Shown here piece after piece: positions 36,874 through 44,464 of a stretch of DNA of 64,000 bases. Origin of the DNA: Bacteroidales bacterium H5 (GTDB lineage: Bacteria; Bacteroidota; Bacteroidia; Bacteroidales; Muribaculaceae); the NCBI GenBank assembly GCA_001701225.1, contig DAAQ01000028.1, forward strand, positions 62,001 through 126,000, written 5' to 3'. Below the pieces are notes generated by a model. It was given only the letters and a program-made list of their open reading frames with translations. It was not told the origin of the DNA and ran no database searches. A program made the position numbers and the translations under genes. Each line of letters opens with the position of its first letter. The stretch's first letter is position 1.

Positions 36874-36965
36874 CGTAGGGACGCGGCCTGCCGCGTCCGG
36901 GGACGAAAAAACAAACTTCGACGTGGCAGGTTTGTCAGCGGACGTGGCAGGCCACGTCCCTACGA
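36874..36965. repeat. REPIN-like pair of inverted palindromes
   Basis: Part of the 763-bp gene-free stretch 36691-37453. Copy 1 is TCGTAG then stem GGACGCGG, loop CCTG, CCGCGTCC (36879-36898). Copy 2, in inverse orientation, is stem GGACGTGG, loop CAGG, CCACGTCC (36940-36959) then CTACGA. The copies differ by one base pair in the stem, C-G against T-A, changed on both arms. An additional half copy (GACGTGGCAGG) is at 36920-36930. This is the layout of a REP doublet (REPIN). Confidence 0.8.
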
Positions 36966-37034
36966 TTTTGACAGTCCACGAAAATGTTCTCGCGATATTG
37001 CCACATGCGTCGTCTTGTCCGACCTATGGACGCG

Positions 37035-37123
37035 GCCCCGCCTTGTGCGGGGCACGGAAATGTAGCCCCGAGGCTTGCCTCGGGGGATATGCCATACCCT
37101 TTCTCCGGGTGCCCGAAGGGTAT
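37035..37123. repeat. Cluster of three further palindromes
   Basis: Within the same gene-free stretch: GCCCCGC/GCGGGGC with a 5-nt loop (37035-37053), CCCCGAGGC/GCCTCGGGG with a 2-nt centre (37066-37085), and ATACCCTT/AAGGGTAT with a 14-nt loop (37094-37123). The first stem is identical in sequence to the one at 10492-10509. Open frames on both strands cross this segment but look like by-products of the repeats. Confidence 0.75.
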
Positions 37124-37161
37124 CCGGGAATACCCGCCAAAGACGGGGCGGACATACCGAA

Positions 37162-37293
37162 CGAAACAAGACAGAAGATTCACGGACTCCCGTCCGAACC
37201 AAGCCATGCCGGATGGGCCACGGGCTATTTTATGAAACCGGCCGTGGACGGCACCATGAATCTTCTTTTTTATAAGAACGAAGGACTGTTTCG
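37162..37293 (+). ncRNA. Candidate structured RNA or complex inverted repeat
   Basis: AGAAGATTCA (37173-37182) pairs perfectly with TGAATCTTCT (37257-37266), followed at once by a run of T. Between them lie three smaller stems: CGGAC/GTCCG, CCAT/ATGG and CCACGG/CCGTGG, as in a multi-branched RNA. An outer pair CGAAACA (37162-37168) and TGTTTCG (37287-37293) also matches. It could be a small RNA with a terminator-like end, or the remnant of a mobile element. No promoter was found for it. Confidence 0.35.
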
Positions 37294-37352
37294 TGAGGTG
37301 GTTTTTTCTGTTAATTCATTTGAAAATTAGGGGAAATGTGAAATAAAATTCG

Positions 37353-37360
37353 TATATTTG
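37353..37360 (+). promoter_or_regulatory. Promoter -7 element of secDF
   Basis: TATATTTG, 93 nt upstream of the secDF ATG at 37454, gives a leader of roughly 88 nt. No TTTG at the normal distance. Confidence 0.5.
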
Positions 37361-37453
37361 CCCACCGAAACGGCAGGGTGCATTGCGCTCGGCCGTGATG
37401 TGATTGTAAATCAAATATTTAATTCATTAATACCCTTTCAGTTAATCAACACA

Positions 37454-40357
37454 ATGCAAAGCAAAGGATCTTTGGGTAGCGTTGTCGCAGGCGTGATTGC
37501 CGTATTCATGGTGCTCATCTGCGCGTTCTATCTCTCCTTCACTGCCGTGACCAACCATCACGAGAAGAAGGCCGAGGAGTATGCAGCAGCCGAGGCCGCC
37601 AAGGACAACAATTCCCCGGACACCAAACGTAAGGCCTACAGCGACTACATCAAGAACATCGCCAACGAGAAGGTCTATCTCGGTTACACATTCAATGAAG
37701 TTCAGAAACTGGCCGTCGGACTCGGCCTCGACCTCAAGGGAGGCATGAACGTGACCCTCCAGGTTTCGGTTCCCGACATCCTTCGCTCAATGGCCAACGC
37801 CGAGGGCAATCCCTATTTCGAGACTGCCGTGGCTAACGCGGATTCTGTGGCCCGCGTGAACAAGTCGGCTGACTATATCGACATTTTCTGCAACGAATAC
37901 CGCAAGCTTGATCCCCAGGGCGACCTCTCGGTCGTGTTCAAGGACCAGGTGAAGCGCGGCGAGAACTTTGACGCCGTCAAGACCGCCCTCAAGCAGGAGG
38001 TCAAGGACCGCGTGAGCTCGTCGACCAATGTGCTCCGCACCCGTATCGACCAGTTCGGCGTCGTGGCCCCCAACATCCAGGAGCTGGAGAAGGACGGTCA
38101 GATCCTGCTCGAGCTTCCCGGTGTGAAGGAGCATGAGCGTGTGCGCGAGCTGCTCAAGTCGAGCGCTAACCTCGAGTTCTACGAGACAACCCCCTTCAAC
38201 GAGATTTCGGGTGCCCTGCAGCAGCTCGACAATGCCCTGCGCGCCGACACCACAGGCAACGGCAAGGGCCTCTTCGACTATTTCCTCCAGGTGGGTAATC
38301 CCCGCAACCTTATCGGTGTAGGTGCAGCCTCGGAGACCGCACGCGACACCATCGACGCCCTGCTGGCATCGCCCGCAGCCAAGCGCATACTCCCCTCCAA
38401 TGTCAAGCTGGCATGGGAGTTCAAGCCTGAGGTTGTCCAGATCAACGACTCTGTACGCGGCAAGCGCAACCTGGCCATCTATCAGCTTGTGGCCCTCAAG
38501 ACCACCAACGGCAAGGCTGCCCTGAGCGGCGACGTCATCACCACCGCGACATCAGACTATGACGCGATGCAGGGTGGCAACTATGTGAGCATGAACATGA
38601 AGCCTGAGGCCGCACGCCAGTGGGCCCGCATCACTGCCGCCAACATCGAGAAGCAGGTGGCCATCGTGCTCGACGACCATGTATATTCTGCACCCCGCGT
38701 CAACTCGGTCATCGAGGGTGGACGCTCGCAGATAACCGGCGATTTTACCACCGAGGAGGCCAAGGACCTTGCCAACGTGCTCAAGTCGGGCAAGATGGCG
38801 GCCAAGGTCGACATCATCTCTGACACCGTCATCGGTCCGTCGCTCGGCGAACAGGCCATCCACGACGGTATGTGGTCGTTTGTCATCGCCCTCGTCCTGC
38901 TGATGATTTTTATGTGCCTCATCTACGGATTCATCCCCGGCCTCATCGCCAATGTGGCACTTATCTTCAACATCTTCTTCACCTTCGGTATCCTCGCCTC
39001 GTTCCAGGCCGTGCTCACCCTGTCGGGTATAGCCGGTATCGTGCTGGCGCTGGGTATGGCGGTCGATGCCAACGTGCTCATCTATGAGCGCGCCAAGGAG
39101 GAGCTGCGTGCCGGCAAGCCCATCCGTTCGGCCATCGCCGACGGCTACTCGAACGCTTTCTCGGCCATCTTCGACTCGAACCTCACATCTATCATCACCG
39201 GTGTGATCCTGCTGCTCTTCGGCACAGGCCCCATCAAGGGTTTTGCCACCACCCTCATCATCGGTATCATCTGCTCGTTCTTCACCGCGGTCTACCTGAC
39301 CCGCCTCATCTATCTGATGTTCGCCAAGACCAAGGCGTTCCAGAACCTCACCTTCACCACACCCCTCTCGGCCAAGCTCTTCACAGGCTCGCATTTCAAT
39401 TTCCTCGGCGGACGCAAGGTCAGCTTCACCGTCGTGGGTATCCTTGTGGCAGTCGTGGTGATAAGCCTCTTTGCCCGCGGCCTCAACCAGGGCATCGACT
39501 TCTCGGGTGGCCGCAACTATGTGGTGCAGTTTGACCATCCCGTCAAGACCCACGAGCTCAAGGCAAAACTCGAGCCCCTCTTCGGCGGTGCGCAGCTCAG
39601 CGTCATCACCATCGACGACGACACCAAGGTGCGTATCTCGACCAACTACAAGATCGAGTCTGACGAGGAAGGCGTGGACAACGAGATCACCAAGATTCTC
39701 TATGACGGCCTCAACTCCGAGCTGAACGGCATGAGCATGGAGGATTTCTCGACCACCAACGAGAATGTCGGCATCCAGTCGTCGCAGAAGGTGGGTCCGA
39801 CCGTGGCCAACGACATGCGCACCGACGCATATATCGCCGTGATACTCGCGCTGCTGGCGATGTTCTTCTACATCCTCATCCGCTTCCGCAACGTGGCCTT
39901 CTCGGTTGGCGCACTCGCCGCCGTGGCATTCACCGCGTTCACCATCATCGGCTTCTACTCGCTTTTCCAGGGCCTCTTCCCCTTCGCAATGGAGGTTGAC
40001 CAGTCGTTCATCGCCGCCATCCTCACCGTCATCGGTTATCAGATCAACGATACCGTGGTGGTATTCGACCGCGTGCGCGAGAATGTCGGTCTCTATCCCA
40101 AGCAGAGCTTCTTCGACACCATCAACTCGTCGATCAACTCGACCCTCGGCCGTACTGTCATGACCTCGGGCTCGACACTGCTTGTGCTCCTCTGTATCTT
40201 CATCCTTGGCGGTGACGCCATCCGCTCGTTCGTGTTCGCCATGATCTGGGGCGTTGTCATCGGCACACTGGCCACCATGTTCGTGGCCGCCCCCGTGGCC
40301 TACATCACCGACGCCCGCCGCGGCGCCAAGAACGCAGCCAAGGCTGTGAAGGCTTAA
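37454..40357 (+). CDS. secDF: Protein translocase subunit SecDF fusion
   Basis: A 967-residue fusion of SecD (about 1-600) and SecF (about 640-967), 12 spans in all. SecD motifs: LGLDLKGGMNVTLQV, TRIDQFGVVAPNIQ, GMAVDANVLIYERAKEELR. SecF motifs: FARGLNQGIDFSGGRNYVVQ and QINDTVVVFDRVREN. It uses the proton gradient to help pull proteins through SecYEG. The ATG at 37454 (MQSKGSLGSVVAG) is chosen; the frame opens earlier, but that part lies in the leader. Confidence 0.96.
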   Translation: MQSKGSLGSVVAGVIAVFMVLICAFYLSFTAVTNHHEKKAEEYAAAEAAKDNNSPDTKRKAYSDYIKNIANEKVYLGYTFNEVQKLAVGLGLDLKGGMNVTLQVSVPDILRSMANAEGNPYFETAVANADSVARVNKSADYIDIFCNEYRKLDPQGDLSVVFKDQVKRGENFDAVKTALKQEVKDRVSSSTNVLRTRIDQFGVVAPNIQELEKDGQILLELPGVKEHERVRELLKSSANLEFYETTPFNEISGALQQLDNALRADTTGNGKGLFDYFLQVGNPRNLIGVGAASETARDTIDALLASPAAKRILPSNVKLAWEFKPEVVQINDSVRGKRNLAIYQLVALKTTNGKAALSGDVITTATSDYDAMQGGNYVSMNMKPEAARQWARITAANIEKQVAIVLDDHVYSAPRVNSVIEGGRSQITGDFTTEEAKDLANVLKSGKMAAKVDIISDTVIGPSLGEQAIHDGMWSFVIALVLLMIFMCLIYGFIPGLIANVALIFNIFFTFGILASFQAVLTLSGIAGIVLALGMAVDANVLIYERAKEELRAGKPIRSAIADGYSNAFSAIFDSNLTSIITGVILLLFGTGPIKGFATTLIIGIICSFFTAVYLTRLIYLMFAKTKAFQNLTFTTPLSAKLFTGSHFNFLGGRKVSFTVVGILVAVVVISLFARGLNQGIDFSGGRNYVVQFDHPVKTHELKAKLEPLFGGAQLSVITIDDDTKVRISTNYKIESDEEGVDNEITKILYDGLNSELNGMSMEDFSTTNENVGIQSSQKVGPTVANDMRTDAYIAVILALLAMFFYILIRFRNVAFSVGALAAVAFTAFTIIGFYSLFQGLFPFAMEVDQSFIAAILTVIGYQINDTVVVFDRVRENVGLYPKQSFFDTINSSINSTLGRTVMTSGSTLLVLLCIFILGGDAIRSFVFAMIWGVVIGTLATMFVAAPVAYITDARRGAKNAAKAVKA

Positions 40358-40401
40358 AAAACAGACAGGAATTTCATGATTTAATATATTTAGCTTAGTG
40401 G

Positions 40402-40437
40402 AAGGCCCGGTGCGTGATGCATCGGGCCTTTTTTATT
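40402..40437 (+). terminator. Intrinsic terminator of secDF
   Basis: AAGGCCCG (40402-40409) pairs with CGGGCCTT (40423-40430), with TGC/GCA inside, followed by TTTTTT and ATTT. A classical terminator 45 bp past the stop. Confidence 0.88.
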
Positions 40438-40470
40438 TCCCGGCAGGATGGGGGAATGCGGGATTTTTAG

Positions 40471-40478
40471 TAATTTTG
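40471..40478 (+). promoter_or_regulatory. Promoter -7 element of the antiporter gene
   Basis: TAATTTTG ends 7 nt before the ATG at 40486, so the mRNA would have a leader of only a few nucleotides. Confidence 0.5.
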
Positions 40479-40485
40479 CACCGTC

Positions 40486-42627
40486 ATGCCGCTCCCAGCC
40501 CTGATATATCTCTCTGCGGCCCCGCTCATCAGCCAGCCGGTGCCGATATTCCTGACGGTGATGGCCATATTGCTGGTCACACCGCTGCTGCTCAACCGCC
40601 TGAAGATTCCGCACGTCATCGGCCTCATAATAGCCGGTGTGGCTGTGGGGCCGCATGGTTTCGGGGTGCTCGACCGCGACATGAGCTTCGAGGTTTTCGG
40701 CCAGGTGGGTATCCTCTATCTGATGTTCCTCGCGGGGATAGAGATAGACATGTATCACCTGAAGAAGAACCTCAACCGCGGTCTGGTCTTCGGCATGTTC
40801 ACCTTCTGTATCCCTCTGGTGCTCGGTGCGGCTGCCGCCATCGGTTTTCTCGGCATGGCTTTGCCCGAGGCCATCCTGCTCGCTTCGATGTTCGCGGCCC
40901 ACACGCTGCTGGCATATCCCATTGTGGCGCGTTTCGGTGTCACCAAATCACCCGCCGTCATCATCGTCATCGCCGGAACCATCGTCACCGTGCTTGGCTC
41001 GCTTATCGTGCTTGCCGGAGTGCTCGGGGTGGTGCGCGAGGGGTCGGTGCGCTCGCTGCTGCCGATATTGGGCTATCTCGCGGTCTATTGTGCCGCGATT
41101 TTCTATATCTATCCGCGGCTTACGCGCTACTTCTTCAAGAAATATCACGACGGCATAGCCCAGTTTGTCTATGTCATGGTGATGGTGTTCCTTGCCGCCG
41201 CCGTGGCCCAGTGGATAGGCATCGAGGGCGTTTTCGGCGCGTTCTATGCCGGACTTGTGCTCAACAAGTTCATTCCCGGACGCTCAACGCTGATGGGGCG
41301 TCTCGAGTTTGTGGGAAACGCCCTCTTCATCCCGTATTTCCTCATCGGTGTCGGGATGCTCATTGACCTGCGCGTGCTTGCGCGCGGATGGCAGACCCTC
41401 TATATAGCCGGAGTGATGTGTGGCGTGGCCATGAGTACCAAGTGGCTTGCGGCTCTGGTGACACAGAAGGTATTCCGCCTCACGGGTACCGACCGCTCGA
41501 TGATGTATCAGCTCTCCAACGCCCATACAGCCGTGGCGCTCGCTGTGGTGACCATCGGATATTCGATGGGGCTGTTCGGCGTCGAGATACTCAACGGCAC
41601 TATCCTGATGATTCTTGTCACCTGTACGGTGTCGTCGCTGGGCACTGCGCGGGCTGCCGCCAAACTGAAGGTACAGTTGCTCGAGCAGGCGCAGGAGGAG
41701 GCCGACAAGGATGAGTCGACCACACATCCGCGCTCGCTCATAGCCATCTCAAACCCTCTCACAGCCCCGGGAATCGTCGATCTCGCGCTGGCCATGCGTT
41801 TCCCCGACTCGTCTGTGCCGGGCGATTTCTATGCCCTCCACGTGCGCAACGACAACTCCGCGCCATCGCGCTCGATCTCGCGTAACTCGCTTGACGTGGC
41901 CGAGCGTGCCGCCGCTGCTGTCGAGGTCGCCCTGACCCCCATAGAGCGTTATGACCTCAATTTCATCACCGGAGTGCTCAATACCATGCAGGAACGTGAC
42001 ATCACCGAGGTCATCATCGGACTGCATCGCCGCACTGCCATTATAGACTCGTTCCTCGGGAGCAAGATAGAGCAGCTTCTGCAGAGCACAAACCGCATGG
42101 TGTGCATCACGCGCTGCTTCAACCCGCTCTCGACGCTGACAAAGGTGTATGTCGCCGTGCCCAAGAAGGCTCAGTTCGAGACCGGTTTCCGCCGCTGGGT
42201 GCAGGCCGTGGGCAACCTCGTGAGGCACGTGGGGTGTCCCGTCGAGTTTTGGTGTGAGGAGCAGACCATGCTGATGATAACGACCATTCTGCGGCAGAGC
42301 AAGATAGACATCAAGACCATGTTCAAGAAAGTCGAGAGCTTTGACGACTTTGTGCTCCGGCAGAACGCGGTCGGCCCTGACGACCTGCTGATAGTGGTGA
42401 GCGCGCGCCGTGCGTCCGTGTCGTTTGACTCGGACATGGACGAGGTGCCCGGCTTCTTGCAGAAGTATTTCCCCTCGGCCAATCTTATCGTGCTCTATCC
42501 GGGCCAGTTCGGCACCGAGGCACCAATGACCATGGCCGAGACCATGGCCACCGACCTCGCCGCACCCCCCTCACCGATATATGTGCATGTAATGAATATC
42601 CTGAGGAGACTGAAGATTAAAGTTTAG
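40486..42627 (+). CDS. CPA2-type cation:proton antiporter
   Basis: A 713-residue protein. The N-terminal 400 residues form the Na+/H+ exchanger domain with about 12 spans: LKIPHVIGLIIAGVAVGPHG, LYLMFLAGIEIDM and GVFGAFYAGLVLNKFIPG. The C-terminal 300 residues are cytoplasmic and resemble a pair of USP-like regulatory domains (SLIAISNPLTAPGIVDLALA, EVIIGLHRRTAIIDSFLG). The ion (Na+ or K+) is not evident. Single-gene unit between the secDF terminator and a large palindrome. Confidence 0.88.
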   Translation: MPLPALIYLSAAPLISQPVPIFLTVMAILLVTPLLLNRLKIPHVIGLIIAGVAVGPHGFGVLDRDMSFEVFGQVGILYLMFLAGIEIDMYHLKKNLNRGLVFGMFTFCIPLVLGAAAAIGFLGMALPEAILLASMFAAHTLLAYPIVARFGVTKSPAVIIVIAGTIVTVLGSLIVLAGVLGVVREGSVRSLLPILGYLAVYCAAIFYIYPRLTRYFFKKYHDGIAQFVYVMVMVFLAAAVAQWIGIEGVFGAFYAGLVLNKFIPGRSTLMGRLEFVGNALFIPYFLIGVGMLIDLRVLARGWQTLYIAGVMCGVAMSTKWLAALVTQKVFRLTGTDRSMMYQLSNAHTAVALAVVTIGYSMGLFGVEILNGTILMILVTCTVSSLGTARAAAKLKVQLLEQAQEEADKDESTTHPRSLIAISNPLTAPGIVDLALAMRFPDSSVPGDFYALHVRNDNSAPSRSISRNSLDVAERAAAAVEVALTPIERYDLNFITGVLNTMQERDITEVIIGLHRRTAIIDSFLGSKIEQLLQSTNRMVCITRCFNPLSTLTKVYVAVPKKAQFETGFRRWVQAVGNLVRHVGCPVEFWCEEQTMLMITTILRQSKIDIKTMFKKVESFDDFVLRQNAVGPDDLLIVVSARRASVSFDSDMDEVPGFLQKYFPSANLIVLYPGQFGTEAPMTMAETMATDLAAPPSPIYVHVMNILRRLKIKV

Positions 42628-42638
42628 AGTTTAAAGTG

Positions 42639-42686
42639 AAAGCAGGTTGGTCAAGCTCAAGTACTTGAGCTTGACCAACCTGCTTT
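42639..42686. repeat. 48-bp perfect palindrome
   Basis: Twenty-four bases (42639-42662) are followed with no spacer by their exact reverse complement (42663-42686); the centre is CAAGT/ACTTG. It lies 11 bp after the antiporter stop and 79 bp before the stop of the convergent island gene. It can act as a bidirectional terminator or mark the left edge of the AT-rich island. Confidence 0.95.
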
Positions 42687-42765
42687 GGTTAGAGTTCCTG
42701 TTTGCTTTGTTTGGATGGCAAGAGGGGGCGGCTCTTGGCCTGGATAGCTTTTTTGCCGGTTACTT

Positions 42766-43059
42766 TTAAATTGGATTGGCGATTAAGGAAGGTTGGTTGT
42801 ACGGCAACCAGTGTCTCCGCCAGAATTCGGCGAGGGAGGGGCCTCCGTTCTTGAGTCCCTTCGTTCCGTTTGAATCGAGGGCGAGGAAATTGCCCATTCT
42901 CATGGCAACGGCTGCTGCAGTTCTTCCGATGGCTTTCGCGAGCTGCTGAATAAGAGGATTTGAGGCTGTCATAGTCATTCTATTGTTTTTGAGAGAACGA
43001 TAGAGATTGAGGGCCATGACTAATTCTGTTGTAGTCCAGGGGATGAATTTTCTTTTCAT
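42766..43059 (-). CDS. Stand-alone SANT/HTH-like domain protein, copy 1
   Basis: A 97-residue protein. The domain begins WTTTELVMALNLYRSL and continues ASNPLIQQLAKAIGRTAAAV, AMRMGNFLALDSNG and GLKNGGPSLAEFWRRH. The pattern of Trp, LY, GRT and NFxxLD resembles the N-terminal DNA-binding-like region of some bacterial HNH endonucleases, but here no nuclease follows. By hand count 58 of 76 core residues match copy 2, ten bases upstream. Function unknown; no other domain is present. Confidence 0.75.
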   Translation of the reverse strand: MKRKFIPWTTTELVMALNLYRSLKNNRMTMTASNPLIQQLAKAIGRTAAAVAMRMGNFLALDSNGTKGLKNGGPSLAEFWRRHWLPYNQPSLIANPI

Positions 43060-43069
43060 GTTTTATGGG

Positions 43070-43357
43070 TTAATAGTTGAAAATGGTAGATTGATTGAGC
43101 TGGGTTGTGTGTCTCCGCCAGAATTTGGCGAGGGAGGGACCTCCATTCTTGAGGCCGTTTGTTCCGTTTGAATCGAGGGCGAGGAAATTCCCCATCCTCA
43201 TAGCGACAGCGGCTGCCGTGCGTCCGATTGTCTTTGCCAGTTGCTGGATGCGTGGGTTTGAGGCTGTCATGGATACCTTCGACTTTTTTAGCTCTTGATA
43301 GAGTTTCAAGGACTGGAGGAGCTCGGAATGGCTCCAGATTTTTGGGGTGGTTTTCAT
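43070..43357 (-). CDS. Stand-alone SANT/HTH-like domain protein, copy 2
   Basis: A 95-residue paralogue of copy 1, first gene of the pair. Core: WSHSELLQSLKLYQEL, ASNPRIQQLAKTIGRTAAAV, GLKNGGPSLAKFWRRH. From ASNP to FWRRH 48 of 52 residues equal copy 1, so the duplication is recent. The N-terminus is set by promoter 43380-43410 and ATG 43357. The basic helix-turn-helix-like segment suggests DNA binding (inference). Confidence 0.75.
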   Translation of the reverse strand: MKTTPKIWSHSELLQSLKLYQELKKSKVSMTASNPRIQQLAKTIGRTAAAVAMRMGNFLALDSNGTNGLKNGGPSLAKFWRRHTTQLNQSTIFNY

Positions 43358-43379
43358 TTTTTTAATATTTTTGATGTTG

Positions 43380-43410
43380 CAAAGTTAATCAGAATATTTG
43401 AAATAGCAAA
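43380..43410 (-). promoter_or_regulatory. Promoter of the small paralogue pair
   Basis: Minus-strand TTTG (43410-43407) and TAACTTTG (43387-43380), 19 nt apart, 23 nt before ATG 43357. It shows that the island genes are expressed from native-type promoters. Confidence 0.75.
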
Positions 43411-43531
43411 ATAATCAATAAGAAAAATATGAAAACATTTTGGCAAGAATGTGGCGCGCGTTAGCATCTCTTTGATAACCAATATGATATAGAGGTTATA
43501 GCGCTTTGGTGAATTGAATTTTTTAATTCTG

Positions 43532-43576
43532 CAAAAGAAAATAAAGGTCTCCGACTGCATTGTATAGTCGAAGACC
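43532..43576 (-). terminator. Intrinsic terminator of the 218-residue paralogue
   Basis: On the minus strand GGTCTTCGACT (43576-43566) pairs with AGTCGGAGACC (43556-43546), one mismatch, loop of 9, followed by TTTATTTTCTTTT. It lies 28 bp past the stop at 43604. Confidence 0.8.
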
Positions 43577-43603
43577 CTTAGAAAAAGGTTAGAAAAGAAA
43601 TAA

Positions 43604-44260
43604 TCAAGCAAATCTTGGGTCAAATGCCGCAAGGATGGTCAAAAGTTTGTCGGCATTTTCGGCGGCGAGAGTTGAATGGATAATATTTTTAAAACTTTCG
43701 CCAGGAATGTTGGGTAATTTTCTGATTCTGTCCGAGATTACCTTGATTTCTACTAAGGAGAAATTGTCTTTCTGGAGTATGTCGTTAAAATATAACAATG
43801 TGTCGAAAAGATTGCCATCATCACCAGTGAAATCAATGTTAGGATGTTCGACAGCAAGTTTTATGACGATTTTATTTGCCTCTGTGGATGTGATTAGGGG
43901 TTTTAATGCGGTTGCCGCATCGTCTGCGCTTATTTTGATTAACTTGCTTAGTCCTTCTCTGTTTTCAACATACTTGATGAAAAATTTAGCGCATTCGTCA
44001 CCTCCATTTTTCAAACCCTTATCTGGTTCTGGGACTTCTGCGTTTGGATGATGTTTCTTGAAATCATAGATAATCTCTTCGTATACATAATTCTGGAGAC
44101 GCATTGCTACTGAGGCCGCTGTTCGGCCAAGCTGGTCTGCAACCTTACGTACCTCAATGTTTGATGCTCCTAAGGACTCATTTTTGTCCTTAAGGCGGAA
44201 ATAGAGGTCAAGGGTCAGTGCAAACTCATTTTCCGTCCATCTTTTCTTTGAAATGGCCAT
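43604..44260 (-). CDS. SANT/HTH-like domain protein with helical C-terminal extension
   Basis: A 218-residue protein whose first 95 residues are the island domain (RWTENEFALTLDLYFRL, ASNIEVRKVADQLGRTAASV, AMRLQNY, GLKNGGDECAKFF) with an insertion of about 14 residues before GLKNGG. Residues 100-218 are a predicted helical domain of no known family. ATG 44260 (MAISKKRWTE) is set by the promoter at 44297-44328, because an upstream ATG at 44299 would lie inside the promoter. The codons are AT-rich compared with the flanking genes. Confidence 0.72.
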   Translation of the reverse strand: MAISKKRWTENEFALTLDLYFRLKDKNESLGASNIEVRKVADQLGRTAASVAMRLQNYVYEEIIYDFKKHHPNAEVPEPDKGLKNGGDECAKFFIKYVENREGLSKLIKISADDAATALKPLITSTEANKIVIKLAVEHPNIDFTGDDGNLFDTLLYFNDILQKDNFSLVEIKVISDRIRKLPNIPGESFKNIIHSTLAAENADKLLTILAAFDPRFA

Positions 44261-44296
44261 TGCTAAAAATGATTTGTTTGAAATTGTTTGAATGCC

Positions 44297-44328
44297 CAAA
44301 GGTAATCAAATTTTTCGAGGCTCACAAA
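44297..44328 (-). promoter_or_regulatory. Promoter of the 218-residue paralogue
   Basis: Minus-strand TTTG (44328-44325) and TACCTTTG (44304-44297), 20 nt apart. The leader would be about 30 nt. Confidence 0.75.
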
Positions 44329-44365
44329 AAAATATAAATAAACGCTTGCCTATTTTATGCAATCA

Positions 44366-44399
44366 GCGGCCATCGACTTATTGATTTGTCGATGGTCGC
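44366..44399. terminator. Hairpin at the right edge of the island
   Basis: GCGGCCATCGAC (44366-44377) and GTCGATGGTCGC (44388-44399) pair with one mismatch around a 10-nt AT loop. It lies 65 bp past the tpx stop on the minus strand; no U-tract follows. Confidence 0.5.
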
Positions 44400-44464
44400 C
44401 GAGATAACTTATAAGGTAGGGAAGTGGGTTAGTCCAGATACCAGCTACATTTTTGTTGGATTGT

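Noticed and set aside
36800..37330. Open frame of 176 codons on the plus strand and two shorter ones on the minus strand
   Set aside because: They run through the palindromes, lack a family and have biased composition; they look like by-products of repeats.
36691..37453. tRNA or riboswitch in the gene-free stretch
   Set aside because: No cloverleaf or known riboswitch core could be recognised; only palindromes and the candidate branched structure.
43354..43632. Minus-strand frame of 92 codons between the island paralogues
   Set aside because: It covers the terminator at 43532-43576 and the promoter at 43380-43410, so it is not a gene.
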